The notes under the pieces are model-generated. The model ran no database searches, was not told where the DNA came from, and worked only from the letters and a program-made list of their open reading frames with translations. This document shows, piece after piece, positions 10,200-18,851 of a stretch of 64,000 bases of DNA. Position 1 is the first letter of the stretch; each line of letters starts with the position of its first letter. The stretch covers positions 31,156-95,155 of the forward strand of contig NZ_JAAGLT010000036.1 of the NCBI RefSeq assembly GCF_010548275.1. The letters are read 5' to 3'. The stretch comes from Streptomyces sp. SID12488 (GTDB taxonomy: Bacteria > Actinomycetota > Actinomycetes > Streptomycetales > Streptomycetaceae). Position numbers and translations under genes: made by a program.

Positions 10200-10229
10200 G
10201 GGCCCAAGGCGTATCGCCTTGGGCCCTTT
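10200..10229 (+). terminator. Rho-independent terminator of the nucleotidase gene
   Basis: A perfect 12-base stem (GGGCCCAAGGCG) with a three-base loop is followed by TTTG, 26 bases after the nucleotidase stop codon. Confidence 0.88.
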
Positions 10230-10402
10230 GTAATGCCCGTAATAAGTCCTGTGTGAATAGTGGATCGGTTCCCCGGGGTTCCTGAAAACTGGTCTCAGTT
10301 GCAATTAATCGAGGTCTAAGCGGAATTGGCTTTTTCCTCTTGTCGGGTCCCGTAGTGTTTTCCATGTCGAAACCGAACGACACGAAAAACAAGGAGAATC
10401 GC

Positions 10403-10531
10403 ATGAGCTTCCACAAGATCGTCCCTGTCAAGAAGGCCGCCAAGCCCGCCGCCCCGGCTCCGAAGAAGAAGGCTCCGAAGAAGCCGGCGCCCCGGAAGGT
10501 GCAGCGTCGTCCGGTCGGGCACCAGCACTGA
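10403..10531 (+). CDS. Small Lys/Ala/Pro-rich peptide
   Basis: A 42-residue basic peptide: a short non-repetitive head (MSFHKIVPV), a lysine-alanine-proline tract, and a tail ending PVGHQH. It contains no acidic residue. An excellent ribosome site (AAGGAG) lies eight bases before the ATG at 10403; an in-frame upstream ATG at 10340 lacks one. The upstream 150 bases are markedly AT-richer than the surroundings. The gene is followed by a hairpin and, 94 bases on, by an ABC exporter gene. The tract resembles the lysine-rich tails of nucleoid proteins, so DNA or RNA binding is one option; an exported cationic peptide is another. No family was recognised. Confidence 0.65.
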   Translation: MSFHKIVPVKKAAKPAAPAPKKKAPKKPAPRKVQRRPVGHQH

Positions 10532-10552
10532 GACCCGCCATGAGGCGGGGTC
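10532..10552 (+). terminator. Hairpin after the basic peptide gene
   Basis: GACCCGCC pairs with GGCGGGGTC (one bulge) around a four-base loop, starting one base after the peptide stop codon. There is no T-run, so it may be a weak or partial terminator that sets the peptide:exporter ratio. Confidence 0.5.
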
Positions 10553-10624
10553 ACCGCAGGACGAGCACATCGTCCCGGTGGCCCCGCCTCAGGCGTGTAG
10601 GGAGAAAAGGAAGGGGAGTTGAGT

Positions 10625-12421
10625 ATGAGGGAAGTCCGGGAGGCATTTCACCGGTTCTGGCCTTTGACGCGCGGCGACCGGAAATGGCTGGTGGCGATTG
10701 TCACTTGCGTGGTGGTGTCCGCGCTGGCCGAGACCGCCGCGATCCTGCTGTTCGCGGAACTGACGGACAACGCCCTGAAAGCGGGTTCCCTCGCCGCTTT
10801 CTGGGGACCGGCCGGTGCCTGGCTCGCCGTCGCCGTGCTCGGCGCGCTCGTCGGCTACGCCGGAAACTCGCTCGCCACCTGGACCGCAGAGAGATTCGTC
10901 CTGCGGCTGAGGGCCGGTGTGTTCCGGCATGTGCAGGATCTGCCGCCCGACTTCTTCCAGAAGCACCGTCAGGGCGACCTGGTGGAGCGACTGACGGGAG
11001 ACGTTGAGGCCATCGAACAGATGGTCGTGTCCGGTGTCGTCGGTACCGTCTCCGCCGCCTTCTCGGCTCTCTTCTACTCCGCTGCCGCCCTCTGGCTGCG
11101 CTGGGACCTGGCCCTCGTCACCTTCTTCCTGGCGCCCCTCTTCCTGCTCGCCGCCCGCCGCTTCGCCGGCCGTATCAGGACGGCGAGCCAGGACGAGCGC
11201 GTCGCCGACGGCGCGATCACCTCCGTGGTGGAGGAGTCCCTCGGCAACATCGTCCTCACCCAGGCCTACAACCGCCGCGGCGACGAGGAGAAGCGCCTTG
11301 ACCGCGAGGCCCGCGCCTGGATGAAGGCGAGTGTGCGCGGGGCGCGGCTGAGTGAGATGTACGAACAGTTCGTCGAGGTCGTCGAGACGCTGTGCGTCCT
11401 CACGGTGATCGGGCTCGGCGTCTGGGAGATCTCCGCCGGCCGGATGTCGCTGGGCGCGCTCCTCGCCTTCGCGGCCTTCGTCGGTTACCTCTATCCGCCG
11501 ATCCGCAGTCTCGGCCAGCTCGGCCTGACCCTCACGGCGGCGACCGCGGGCGCGGAGCGCCTCGGCGAGCTGCTGGACGCCGAGCCCGCCGTCACCGACC
11601 CGGCGGAACCGGTCGCGGGGTGGCCGGTACGCGGCTGGGTCAGCGTCCACGGCGCCTCCTTCACCTACCCGGGCGGGGGAGGGGACCGGCGGCCGTCGCT
11701 GCGCGAGGTGACCTTCACGGCCGCCCCCGGCGAACTGGTCCTGATCACCGGAGCGAGCGGCGCCGGCAAATCCACCCTGTCGAAACTCCTCACCCGCTTC
11801 TACGACCCCTCGGCGGGCGTGATCTGCCTGGACGGCGTGCCGCTGACTGACGTCCCCCTCACCTTCCTGCGCGAGAACGTGGTGCTGCTGCCGCAGGAGA
11901 CGCTGATCCTGCACGGGTCGATCCGCGAGAACATCGAGTGCGGGCGCCCCGGCGCGAGCGACGCGGACATCGAGGCGGCGGCACGGGCGGCCGACGCGCA
12001 CGACTTCGTCACCGCGCTCCCCGAGGGGTACGGCACGAGGATCGCCCCCGGCACGGCCACGCTCTCCGGCGGCCAGTTGCAGCGGATCGCCATCGCCCGG
12101 GCCATGCTGCGCCGGGCCCCGGTACTGGTCCTCGACGAGCCGACGGCCGGCCTGGACTCGATCGCCGCCCGCCGGATCGTCCCGGCACTGCGCCGGTTGA
12201 TGACGGGCCGTACGACCATCATGATCACCCACGATCTCAGCCTCGCCCCGGACGCCGACCGCATCCTGGTCGTCGACGAGGGCCGCCTCGCGGAGACGGG
12301 CACGCACGACGAACTGATGGCGCGGGGCGGGGTGTACGCGAGGCTCGCGGTGCCGCTGCTCCCCCAACCCGCCGATTCCTACCGGCGGGAGGAGACGTTG
12401 ACGCTCGCCCTGAGGGTGTAG
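10625..12421 (+). CDS. ABC exporter, fused membrane and ATPase domains
   Basis: A 598-residue half-transporter of the MsbA/lipid-drug exporter type. Residues 1-310 hold six membrane helices; residues 340-580 are the ATPase with Walker A (GASGAGKST), signature LSGGQ, Walker B (VLVLDEP) and H-loop (ITHD). There is no N-terminal peptidase domain. The ATG at 10625 is preceded by AAGGGGAG; a TTG six bases earlier is less likely. Its 3' end overlaps the 3' end of the convergent response-regulator gene by 43 bases. It lies just downstream of the basic peptide gene and may export it, but a general drug or lipid exporter is equally possible. Confidence 0.9.
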   Translation: MREVREAFHRFWPLTRGDRKWLVAIVTCVVVSALAETAAILLFAELTDNALKAGSLAAFWGPAGAWLAVAVLGALVGYAGNSLATWTAERFVLRLRAGVFRHVQDLPPDFFQKHRQGDLVERLTGDVEAIEQMVVSGVVGTVSAAFSALFYSAAALWLRWDLALVTFFLAPLFLLAARRFAGRIRTASQDERVADGAITSVVEESLGNIVLTQAYNRRGDEEKRLDREARAWMKASVRGARLSEMYEQFVEVVETLCVLTVIGLGVWEISAGRMSLGALLAFAAFVGYLYPPIRSLGQLGLTLTAATAGAERLGELLDAEPAVTDPAEPVAGWPVRGWVSVHGASFTYPGGGGDRRPSLREVTFTAAPGELVLITGASGAGKSTLSKLLTRFYDPSAGVICLDGVPLTDVPLTFLRENVVLLPQETLILHGSIRENIECGRPGASDADIEAAARAADAHDFVTALPEGYGTRIAPGTATLSGGQLQRIAIARAMLRRAPVLVLDEPTAGLDSIAARRIVPALRRLMTGRTTIMITHDLSLAPDADRILVVDEGRLAETGTHDELMARGGVYARLAVPLLPQPADSYRREETLTLALRV

Positions 12422-13101
12422 CCCATCCCCCGGACGGTGTGGATGAGCCGGGGTTCGCCCCGGCTCTCCAGCTTCCGGCGCAGGTACATGACGTACACGT
12501 CAAGGGTGTTGGAGTGGGGCTCGAAGTCGAAGCCCCAGACGTCCTTGAGGATCTGGACCCGGCCGAGGACCTTTTCGGGCCGCCGCAGCAGGTATTCGAG
12601 GAGGTTGAACTCGGTCTTGGTGAGGTCGAGTCGGCGGTCGGCGCGGGTGACGGTACGAGTCCGCGGGTCCAGGAGGACGTCCTGGAAGCTGAGACCCGCG
12701 AGCGGCGAGGGCGGCCGGGGTTCGCGTTGAGGACTCCGGCGCAGCAACGCCCGTACCCGCGCGAGGAGTTCCTCGGTGGCGAAGGGTTTCGCGAGGTAGT
12801 CGTCGGCGCCGTTGTCGAGCGCGACGATCCGGTCCCCGACCGCGGCCCGTCCGGTGATCATCAGGATCGGGACGGTGCACCCCGAGGCCCGTAGCCGCCG
12901 GGTCGCGGCGAGCCCGTCGAGGCCGGGCATGGTGACGTCCATGAGCACGAGGTCGGGTGCGGTCTCCGGTTCGGCCACCAATGCGAGCGCCGCGCGGCCG
13001 TCCCCGGCGAGCACGGTCTCGTACCCCTCGAACCTGAGCACTCGGTCGAGCCCTTCACGTACGGCCGCGTCGTCGTCGGCCAGCAGGATCTTCCGCGTCA
13101 T
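12379..13101 (-). CDS. OmpR-family response regulator (orphan)
   Basis: A 240-residue regulator with a receiver domain (acidic pair DDD at 8-10, phospho-Asp in LVLMDVTMPG, Thr in LMITGRA, Lys in YLAKPF) and a winged-helix effector domain (LTKTEFNLLEYLLRRPEKVL, then YVMYLRRKLE). It is similar to CssR in this window. No histidine kinase gene is adjacent: the upstream neighbour is a PH-domain membrane protein and the downstream neighbour is the convergent ABC exporter. It may act with a distant kinase. Confidence 0.9.
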   Translation of the reverse strand: MTRKILLADDDAAVREGLDRVLRFEGYETVLAGDGRAALALVAEPETAPDLVLMDVTMPGLDGLAATRRLRASGCTVPILMITGRAAVGDRIVALDNGADDYLAKPFATEELLARVRALLRRSPQREPRPPSPLAGLSFQDVLLDPRTRTVTRADRRLDLTKTEFNLLEYLLRRPEKVLGRVQILKDVWGFDFEPHSNTLDVYVMYLRRKLESRGEPRLIHTVRGMGYTLRASVNVSSRR

Positions 13102-13145
13102 CTCAATACGGTCTGACGAAGCGCTGTGCTGGGCCTGGCAGGCGG

Positions 13146-13871
13146 TTATGCGTTGGCTACCGCTCGCGCGCAGCGCCAGTGGAGGAAGGCCGCGAGAAGG
13201 GCGAAGACGGCCAGCGGGATCCACAGGAGCAGAAGGAGGATCGGTGGATCGTCCGTCGTGACCGTCAGCACCAGGCAGAGCAGGAAGGTGCACAAAAGCA
13301 CGACGAGCGTGCCGGTGGCCGCCCGCTCCCAGGCCTTGCGGTGCGCGGTCCGCCTCAGGATGTGCGCCTCGGTCGCCGGGCGCGGCTCCCAGGCCGTGCC
13401 CCGGTGCCGGGCGGCGACGGCTCGCAGCTCGTCGACCTCGGCCGGTGGGTCGTCCAACTGCCAGTCGTCGACGTGCGGGAGGAGAAACCGTCGGCCGTCG
13501 GTGTCGTACAGGTGGACCAGCCACTTGCGCGCGTTGGAGGGTGCCTTGGGGACCGGTTGGGCCCGGATGTCGTAGATGTCGTGCCAGGCCCACCGGCGTT
13601 CGATCACGGCCCCGCGCACGACGACTCCGCGCGTGTCCACCAGCGTGTGCCCGCGGCGCATGTACAGCATCCACCGAGCGAGGATCGTCACAAGGGCCGC
13701 CAGGAGGGCGAGCTTCACCCAATCGGCCACGGGGGTCGACCGGTTGAGTTGGAGCAGGCAGTACAACGACATGAAGCCGAAGGAGACGAGCACCCCCCGG
13801 GGCAACTTCCGCCGCTTCCGGTACTCCCGCTCGATCCCGCCACCGCCAACGCCACCGACGTCCCCGCCCAT
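13146..13871 (-). CDS. Membrane protein with PH-like domain
   Basis: A 241-residue protein with a Gly-rich N-terminus, two membrane segments near residues 28-75 (VLVSFGFMSLYCLLQL and LALLAALVTILARWML), a central domain typical of bacterial PH-like folds (RRGHTLVDTRGVVVRG, WAWHDIYDIRAQPV, LLPHVDDWQL), and two closely spaced membrane segments near the C-terminus. The function is unknown. It is transcribed towards the response regulator with a 44-base gap, so the two could share a message. Confidence 0.8.
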   Translation of the reverse strand: MGGDVGGVGGGGIEREYRKRRKLPRGVLVSFGFMSLYCLLQLNRSTPVADWVKLALLAALVTILARWMLYMRRGHTLVDTRGVVVRGAVIERRWAWHDIYDIRAQPVPKAPSNARKWLVHLYDTDGRRFLLPHVDDWQLDDPPAEVDELRAVAARHRGTAWEPRPATEAHILRRTAHRKAWERAATGTLVVLLCTFLLCLVLTVTTDDPPILLLLLWIPLAVFALLAAFLHWRCARAVANA

Positions 13872-13925
13872 CGACCCTCCCCAGAGCCTGTAATGGAGTG
13901 ATCGTAGAGCGGGGACCTGTGCACG

Positions 13926-16031
13926 TCAGGAGGCGGACGGTGTCCAGTCGCCCAGCCAGTCCGCGACCTCCTGGCCGGTGGCCTGGGCGTCGGTCAGTTG
14001 CGGGCGGTCGGTGCTCGCGGCGCCCGAGCCCGCGCCGGTGTTCTTGTACTCGGCGAAGCGGTCGTCCTTCCACGAGAAGCCGCTCATGTCGGTCCACGGG
14101 GTGGTCCTGATCGCGGCGCTGAGGGAGGTGTTGCGGATGGTGGTCTGCGGGTCGAGGGTCGCGTCGCCGCCCGCGTGCCAGGGGCGGCCGAGGTAGAAGC
14201 TGCGGTCGGAGACGTCGCCGTTCACCGTGGAGTTGGCGATCAGGATGCCCTTGCGGTTCGCGGCGGTGCTGGGGGCCGTGACGTAACCGGCCGAGGTGCC
14301 GTTCCAGCGCTTCTTCAGGGTGATGACCGACTTGTCGATCACGGCGGTGGCCCGGCCGAAGATGAAGTCGGTGTTGCCGACGACGTAGGAGTTGGTGATG
14401 TAGACGCGGCCCAGCTTGTCCTTGGACGCGGTGTCCACGAGCAGGGTGTCCTGGTCGCCGCTGACGATGACGCTGTCGAGGAACACCTTGTCGGCGGAGG
14501 TGCGTAGGGCGACCGCCTGGTTGGCGATGTCCTGGTGCGCGGCCTCGTCGAAGTCGTTGGAGATGGTCAGGTTGCGAGCCTGGAAGTCGTCCGCGTCGAC
14601 GGCGACCGTGGCGCTCCCGCCGGTGCCGTACGTGCCGGAACCGTCGGGCTTCGGCGTACCGGACGCGTTGTTGTAGACGATCGTGGTGTCCTTGCGGCTG
14701 CCGCCACTGCCCTGGATGGTGACGTGCGGCTTGTTGGACGGCACCTTGACCAGCTCGCGGTACGTCCCCGGCTTGACGGAGATGACCACCCGGGAGGCGT
14801 TGTTCGCGGGTACGGCGTTCACGGCGGCCTGCACGGTCCGGTACTGGCCGGAGCCGTCGGCGGCGACGGTGAGGGTGGTCGCAGCGGTGGCGGCGGCGGA
14901 CGTGGTCGTTGCTGTGCTCGCCTTGGCCACCGAACTGCGCGGCCCCACACCGGACTTGAGGAGTGTGGGCACGTCGGCCGTCTTGTCCAGGGTGTAGCCG
15001 TAGTACGTCTTGGGGTCCCAGGCCGCGCCCGACCCTCCGCTCTCGTTCTTGCCGGTCGTACCCGAGAAGATGTTGCCGCGCTGGACGAGGGTTGCAGTGG
15101 CGTCGCGGACGACGGGGTTGGTCATGCCCTGGAAGTAGGAGTTCTCCAGCACCATGTTGGTCTTCCCGCGCGAGTAATTGCCGTACGAGGACTTGATGGT
15201 GGTCCCCGCCTCGTCCTCCAGGAAGTTGTTGTAGAGGTGGGCGTGGGCCACGTTGTCGGTGGACGGGTTGCGCTGCTCGGTCTCGCGGATCCAGTTGTGG
15301 TGGATCGTGATGTCGGCGGTGGTGTTCTCGGTCCAGCCGATGCCGAAGGCCTTGTTGTCCTGGCTCAGCCTGTTCCAGGAGACGGTCAGGTAGGTCGTGT
15401 CCTTGCGGCTGTCGATGAGACCGTCGGCCATGTGCCGCAGGTCGTTGTGATCGATCCACACATGATGGGCACCGTCCATCTGGATGGCGTCGAAGTCGTG
15501 TTCCTTGTCGTTCCAGACGCCCTGGTAGGCGTCCCGGATGGTGAGGTTCCGGATGATGACGTTGTGGACCCCGGTGCCGAGGAAGAACCCGCCGCCGACG
15601 ATCTGCCCGGAGGTCCCGGACCCGATGATGGTCTTGTCGGAGGCGACCTTGATCTCCTTGCCGACCGGGTTCATGTTGATGGTCGCGGCGACGACGATGA
15701 CGTACGGCTCGCCGGCGGTCGCGTACTTCTCCAGGTCGGCGAGCGTCTTCACGGTGACGGTCTGGCCGTCCCGGCCGCCGTAAGTCCCGTTCTGACCAAG
15801 GGCGTTGACGGAGGCGAAGCCGTTGGCGACGTCGGTGACACCGGCGAGGGCGGAGGCGGTGGAGTCGGCAGAGGTGGCGGCGGACGCCTTCGGCTGCGCG
15901 TCCGCGCCGAACACGCCCAGGGCGGCGCCGTAGGCCATGGCACCGGCGGAGACCAGGGCCAGCGGTACGCCGGCCACCAGAGCGGTCTTGCGGCGGCGGT
16001 GACGGCTGGACTTGCTGCGGGATGCGCTCAC
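13926..16031 (-). CDS. Secreted pectate lyase-pectinesterase fusion
   Basis: A 701-residue secreted pectin-degrading enzyme. After a signal peptide (RRRKTALVAGVPLALVSAG, cleavage near AQPKA), residues about 60-350 are a PL1 pectate lyase: VWIDHNDL, the Arg of the catalytic region WIRETEQRNP, and a right-handed beta-helix repeat pattern. A Thr/Ala-rich linker (about 365-385) joins it to a CE8 pectinesterase with GTYRELVKV, the catalytic Asp in SGDQDTLL, the second Asp in NTDFIFGRA, and YLGRPWH. One chain can therefore remove methyl esters and then cleave the exposed pectate. The GTG start has GGAAG upstream. A divergent AraC-type gene lies 162 bases away and may control it. Confidence 0.92.
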   Translation of the reverse strand: MSASRSKSSRHRRRKTALVAGVPLALVSAGAMAYGAALGVFGADAQPKASAATSADSTASALAGVTDVANGFASVNALGQNGTYGGRDGQTVTVKTLADLEKYATAGEPYVIVVAATINMNPVGKEIKVASDKTIIGSGTSGQIVGGGFFLGTGVHNVIIRNLTIRDAYQGVWNDKEHDFDAIQMDGAHHVWIDHNDLRHMADGLIDSRKDTTYLTVSWNRLSQDNKAFGIGWTENTTADITIHHNWIRETEQRNPSTDNVAHAHLYNNFLEDEAGTTIKSSYGNYSRGKTNMVLENSYFQGMTNPVVRDATATLVQRGNIFSGTTGKNESGGSGAAWDPKTYYGYTLDKTADVPTLLKSGVGPRSSVAKASTATTTSAAATAATTLTVAADGSGQYRTVQAAVNAVPANNASRVVISVKPGTYRELVKVPSNKPHVTIQGSGGSRKDTTIVYNNASGTPKPDGSGTYGTGGSATVAVDADDFQARNLTISNDFDEAAHQDIANQAVALRTSADKVFLDSVIVSGDQDTLLVDTASKDKLGRVYITNSYVVGNTDFIFGRATAVIDKSVITLKKRWNGTSAGYVTAPSTAANRKGILIANSTVNGDVSDRSFYLGRPWHAGGDATLDPQTTIRNTSLSAAIRTTPWTDMSGFSWKDDRFAEYKNTGAGSGAASTDRPQLTDAQATGQEVADWLGDWTPSAS

Positions 16032-16193
16032 GGCTGCTTCCGATCAAGTGAGGGGGCAAGGGGGGTTAACTGGAGGGGGAACCACGTCACTTGGCTGTTG
16101 CAGCCGGGGAGGGAAAGGTTGCCGGTGATGCGGAGACGGTGACCGGGGACTGGGGATCGGGGTTCGGTGACCGGGGGCCGGAAGGGAAGCGGA

Positions 16194-17177
16194 ATGATCG
16201 GGACGGTGTTCCGTACCACGGACGTACCTGTGGGAGACAGGTTCGACTACTGGCAGGAACTGGTCGGCCGGACGCGCTCCAGCGCACTCGTCAGCGAGCA
16301 CGCCGCCGACTTCTGGGCGGAGCAGCGGCTGATGGAACTGGGGCCGGTGGTCGTGAGCCAGATGTCGTTCCTGCCCACGCGCTACCGGCGGACCGAGAAA
16401 CTGGTGCGCCAGGCCGACCCCGAGCTGTATCACCTGACGCTGCTGATCGACGGCGGGCTGGGCCTCGAGCACGCCGGGCGGACCAGCACGTTCACCTCGC
16501 GCGACCTGCACCTGGCCGACAGTTCGCAGCCGTACGACGTCAGGTCGGCGGACGACCGGCAGGGCGGCATAGTCAGGGGAATGGCCGTGGACTTCCCCAA
16601 GGCACTGCTGCCCCTGCCGCCGCACCGGGTAAGGGAGTTGCTGGGGCTGAACCTGCCGGGGCGCGAGGGGGTCGGTGCGCTCCTGGCGGAGTTCGTCGTC
16701 GGGCTGAACCGGCAGATCGACACCCTCCAGCCGTCCGACGCGCCCCGCCTGGGCACGGTCGTGATCGACCTCATGTCGGCCTGGTTCGCGCAACTGCTGG
16801 AAGCAGAGGCTGCGTTGTCCCCGGAGACCCGGGGGCGGGCCATGGCCGAACGCGTCCAGACGTTCATCCGGCAGAACCTGCACGACCCCGAACTGACGCC
16901 ACCCGTGATCGCCGCCGCCCACAACATCTCGCTCAGCTATCTGCACCGCATCTTCCAGCAGCAGATGCCGGGGGAGACGGTCGCGGCCTGGATCCGTCGC
17001 CGACGTGTGGAGAACGCCCACCGGGACCTGGCAGACGGCTCGTTGCGCTGTACGCCGATCCATGTCATCGCCGCCCGCTGGGGGTACCCGCGCCCGTCCG
17101 ACTTCACGCGGGCGTTCCGCGCGGAGTTCGGGATGTCGCCCAGGGAGTACAGACAACAGGCGCTGTGCGAGCGGTAA
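16194..17177 (+). CDS. AraC-family regulator
   Basis: A 327-residue regulator. The N-terminal ~190 residues match the AraC-binding-like domain of the FeaR type (DRFDYWQELVGRTRSS, then FLPTRYRRTEKL). The C-terminal ~100 residues hold the two helix-turn-helix motifs (PPVIAAAHNISLSYLHRIFQ and IAARWGYPRPSDFTRAFRAE). I chose the ATG at 16194 because it has GGGAAGCGGA upstream and the earlier ATG at 16167 adds only low-complexity residues. It is divergent from the pectinase gene and is a plausible activator of it. Confidence 0.88.
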   Translation: MIGTVFRTTDVPVGDRFDYWQELVGRTRSSALVSEHAADFWAEQRLMELGPVVVSQMSFLPTRYRRTEKLVRQADPELYHLTLLIDGGLGLEHAGRTSTFTSRDLHLADSSQPYDVRSADDRQGGIVRGMAVDFPKALLPLPPHRVRELLGLNLPGREGVGALLAEFVVGLNRQIDTLQPSDAPRLGTVVIDLMSAWFAQLLEAEAALSPETRGRAMAERVQTFIRQNLHDPELTPPVIAAAHNISLSYLHRIFQQQMPGETVAAWIRRRRVENAHRDLADGSLRCTPIHVIAARWGYPRPSDFTRAFRAEFGMSPREYRQQALCER

Positions 17178-17328
17178 CAGACCAGGAGTAGACGCAGCGC
17201 CAAGGAACTGTGGACCGACTGGCAACGACAACAGGGCGGCGGCCCGGCATTGTTGATTCCGCAACGGGGGAAATCTCGGTCGCGGAGCTGATGCGATCTG
17301 CTCGACTCCGCGACCGAGGAAACCGGCA

Positions 17329-17601
17329 TCACCACTCCGCCGGAATCCGCTCACCCCGGCTGACCGCGATCCGCAGGACGTCCGCCAGCGACTCGGTAGC
17401 CCGCGTGAGCGCGAACCGCACGGCGCGCTCCCCCGCCCTGGGGTCACCGAGCAGGACCCGCGCCCCCTTCAACACCTGCTCCCCGGAGTCCAGTTGGGCC
17501 TCCTCGATGTCGTCGGCGAGGAGAGAGAGCCGACTGAGGTCGCTGTCGGTGCTGAGATAGCAGGGTTGGCCTTCGGGAGTGGTCCAGGGGAGCAGGCGCA
17601 T
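17329..17601 (-). CDS. Small conserved protein beside WhiJ-type pair
   Basis: A 90-residue acidic helical protein (MRLLPWTTPEGQPCYLSTD at the start, then helices rich in Leu, Glu and Arg). Proteins with this N-terminus are common in Streptomyces next to HTH/DUF397 pairs, as here. It is divergent from the HTH gene with a 134-base gap that must hold both promoters. Function unknown. Confidence 0.75.
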   Translation of the reverse strand: MRLLPWTTPEGQPCYLSTDSDLSRLSLLADDIEEAQLDSGEQVLKGARVLLGDPRAGERAVRFALTRATESLADVLRIAVSRGERIPAEW

Positions 17602-17735
17602 GGGCGGGGGCCCTTCGGTGGGGGTGGGCGTGACGAGCGATGATTACCGTTCGCGTTCAGATCGTCACTGCCTCGACGTACTCTGCGGAAGAGGGCGGGC
17701 GTTGCCGGGGCGCCCAGGCAACGGCGAGGGCTGAC

Positions 17736-18551
17736 ATGGGCGAACAGGTTGACGGGGACGGCGAGTCGGGCCGGGCGGTGCTGGGGCGCACGCTCAGGTT
17801 CCTGCGCGAGAAGGCGGGCAAGTCGCTCGGCCAACTCTCCGAGGAGACCGGCTATGACAAGAGCTACCTGTCCCGACTGGAGTCGGGCGAACGGCTGTCC
17901 AAGGTGACGGTCATGGAGGACCTGGACACGTATTACGAGGCCGGTGACCTGCTGGTGAGTCACTGGAGGGTGGCTCGGCTGGATGCGTTCAAGGACCAGT
18001 ACAAGGAGTTCATGGGGTTGGAGGGGACGGCGCGGCTGATGTGGAAGTTCAGCTTGGTGGTGCCCGGTCTGCTCCAGACGGAGGACTTCGCCCGCGAGGT
18101 GTTGTCTATGGTCCAGACAACGGCTGACAGCGAGGAGTCGGTTGAGGAGCAGGTGGCGGCGCGACTCGGTCGTCAGTACCTGCTGCGGCAGAAGCCGTTG
18201 GCCGACGCTCGCGTCATCATCGACGAGGGCGCCTTCCGGCGACCGGCTGCCAGCGCCAAGACGTGGAGTGAACAGATCCTGCACCTTGAGGCCGCCGCTC
18301 AGTGGTCCAACGTGACGCTCCAAGTGCTCCCATTTTCAGCGGGAGTTCACCATCACATGTCCGGGTCGCTGACGCTGCTCTGGCAGAAGGACGGAAGTGG
18401 CGCCGCCTACATGGAGGGCAACGGGTGCCGCGAGTTGACCGAGGATCCGGACGATGTTCTGCGGCGTCGACTGTCCTACGATCGGCTCCGCGACATGGCG
18501 TTGTCCCCGTCGGACTCGCTCACGTTCATCAGGGACCTACTGGAGGAGTAG
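17736..18551 (+). CDS. WhiJ-type XRE regulator with DUF5753
   Basis: A 271-residue protein. The N-terminal XRE helix-turn-helix is at about 12-70 (LGRTLRFLREKAGKSLGQLS, YDKSYLSRLESGERL); the rest matches the DUF5753 ligand domain (VVPGLLQTEDFAREVL, LRQKPLADARVIIDEGAFRR, LPFSAGVHHHM). The ATG at 17736 has GAGGG upstream. It is followed six bases later by a DUF397 gene. Such pairs behave like a regulator and its small antagonist in Streptomyces development (WhiJ and relatives); that role is inferred from the family. Confidence 0.9.
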   Translation: MGEQVDGDGESGRAVLGRTLRFLREKAGKSLGQLSEETGYDKSYLSRLESGERLSKVTVMEDLDTYYEAGDLLVSHWRVARLDAFKDQYKEFMGLEGTARLMWKFSLVVPGLLQTEDFAREVLSMVQTTADSEESVEEQVAARLGRQYLLRQKPLADARVIIDEGAFRRPAASAKTWSEQILHLEAAAQWSNVTLQVLPFSAGVHHHMSGSLTLLWQKDGSGAAYMEGNGCRELTEDPDDVLRRRLSYDRLRDMALSPSDSLTFIRDLLEE

Positions 18552-18556
18552 AGATC

Positions 18557-18778
18557 ATGACGCGCACCCCTGACCTCAGCACGGCTATATGGCGCAAGTC
18601 GAGCTACAGCGAAGGGGGAGACAACGACTGCGTCGAGGTCGCCGACGGCTACACCGGCCTGGTCCCGGTCCGGGACAGCAAGGCCCCGCGCTCGCGCCCG
18701 CTGGTCTTCACGGCGTTGTCCTGGTCCGCGTTCGTGGAGCGGGTCAAAGGTGAGCCCGGAGTGAACACCGTCGGGTGA
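18557..18778 (+). CDS. DUF397 protein
   Basis: A 73-residue protein with the family signature: WRKSSYSEGGDNDCVEVAD, then VPVRDSK and a conserved aromatic stretch (FTALSWSAFVERVK). DUF397 proteins are partners of the XRE-DUF5753 regulators, and this one is in the same operon with a GGAGG site inside the end of the preceding gene. It probably binds or modulates that regulator. Confidence 0.9.
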   Translation: MTRTPDLSTAIWRKSSYSEGGDNDCVEVADGYTGLVPVRDSKAPRSRPLVFTALSWSAFVERVKGEPGVNTVG

Positions 18779-18789
18779 ACCAGGGAGAG

Positions 18790-18809
18790 CCAGGATCCGC
18801 AGATCCTGG
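18790..18809. terminator. Hairpin between convergent genes
   Basis: A perfect eight-base stem (CCAGGATC/GATCCTGG) with a CGCA loop lies between the DUF397 stop and the convergent cssS stop, so it could serve both strands. Confidence 0.55.
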
Positions 18810-18851
18810 TGTACGAGGTCTTCTGGCAAGAAGCCGAGCCGCTTGAGTTCC

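Noticed and set aside
8266..10554. 762-residue minus-strand frame
   Set aside because: Antisense to the 5'-nucleotidase gene; Arg/Gly/Val-rich with no domain.
12379..16059. Single 1226-residue minus-strand frame
   Set aside because: It joins the response regulator frame to shadow frames of the PH and pectinase genes; only the last 240 residues are a real protein.
14535..16142. 535-residue plus-strand frame
   Set aside because: Antisense to the pectate lyase gene; Val/Gly/Asp-rich shadow.
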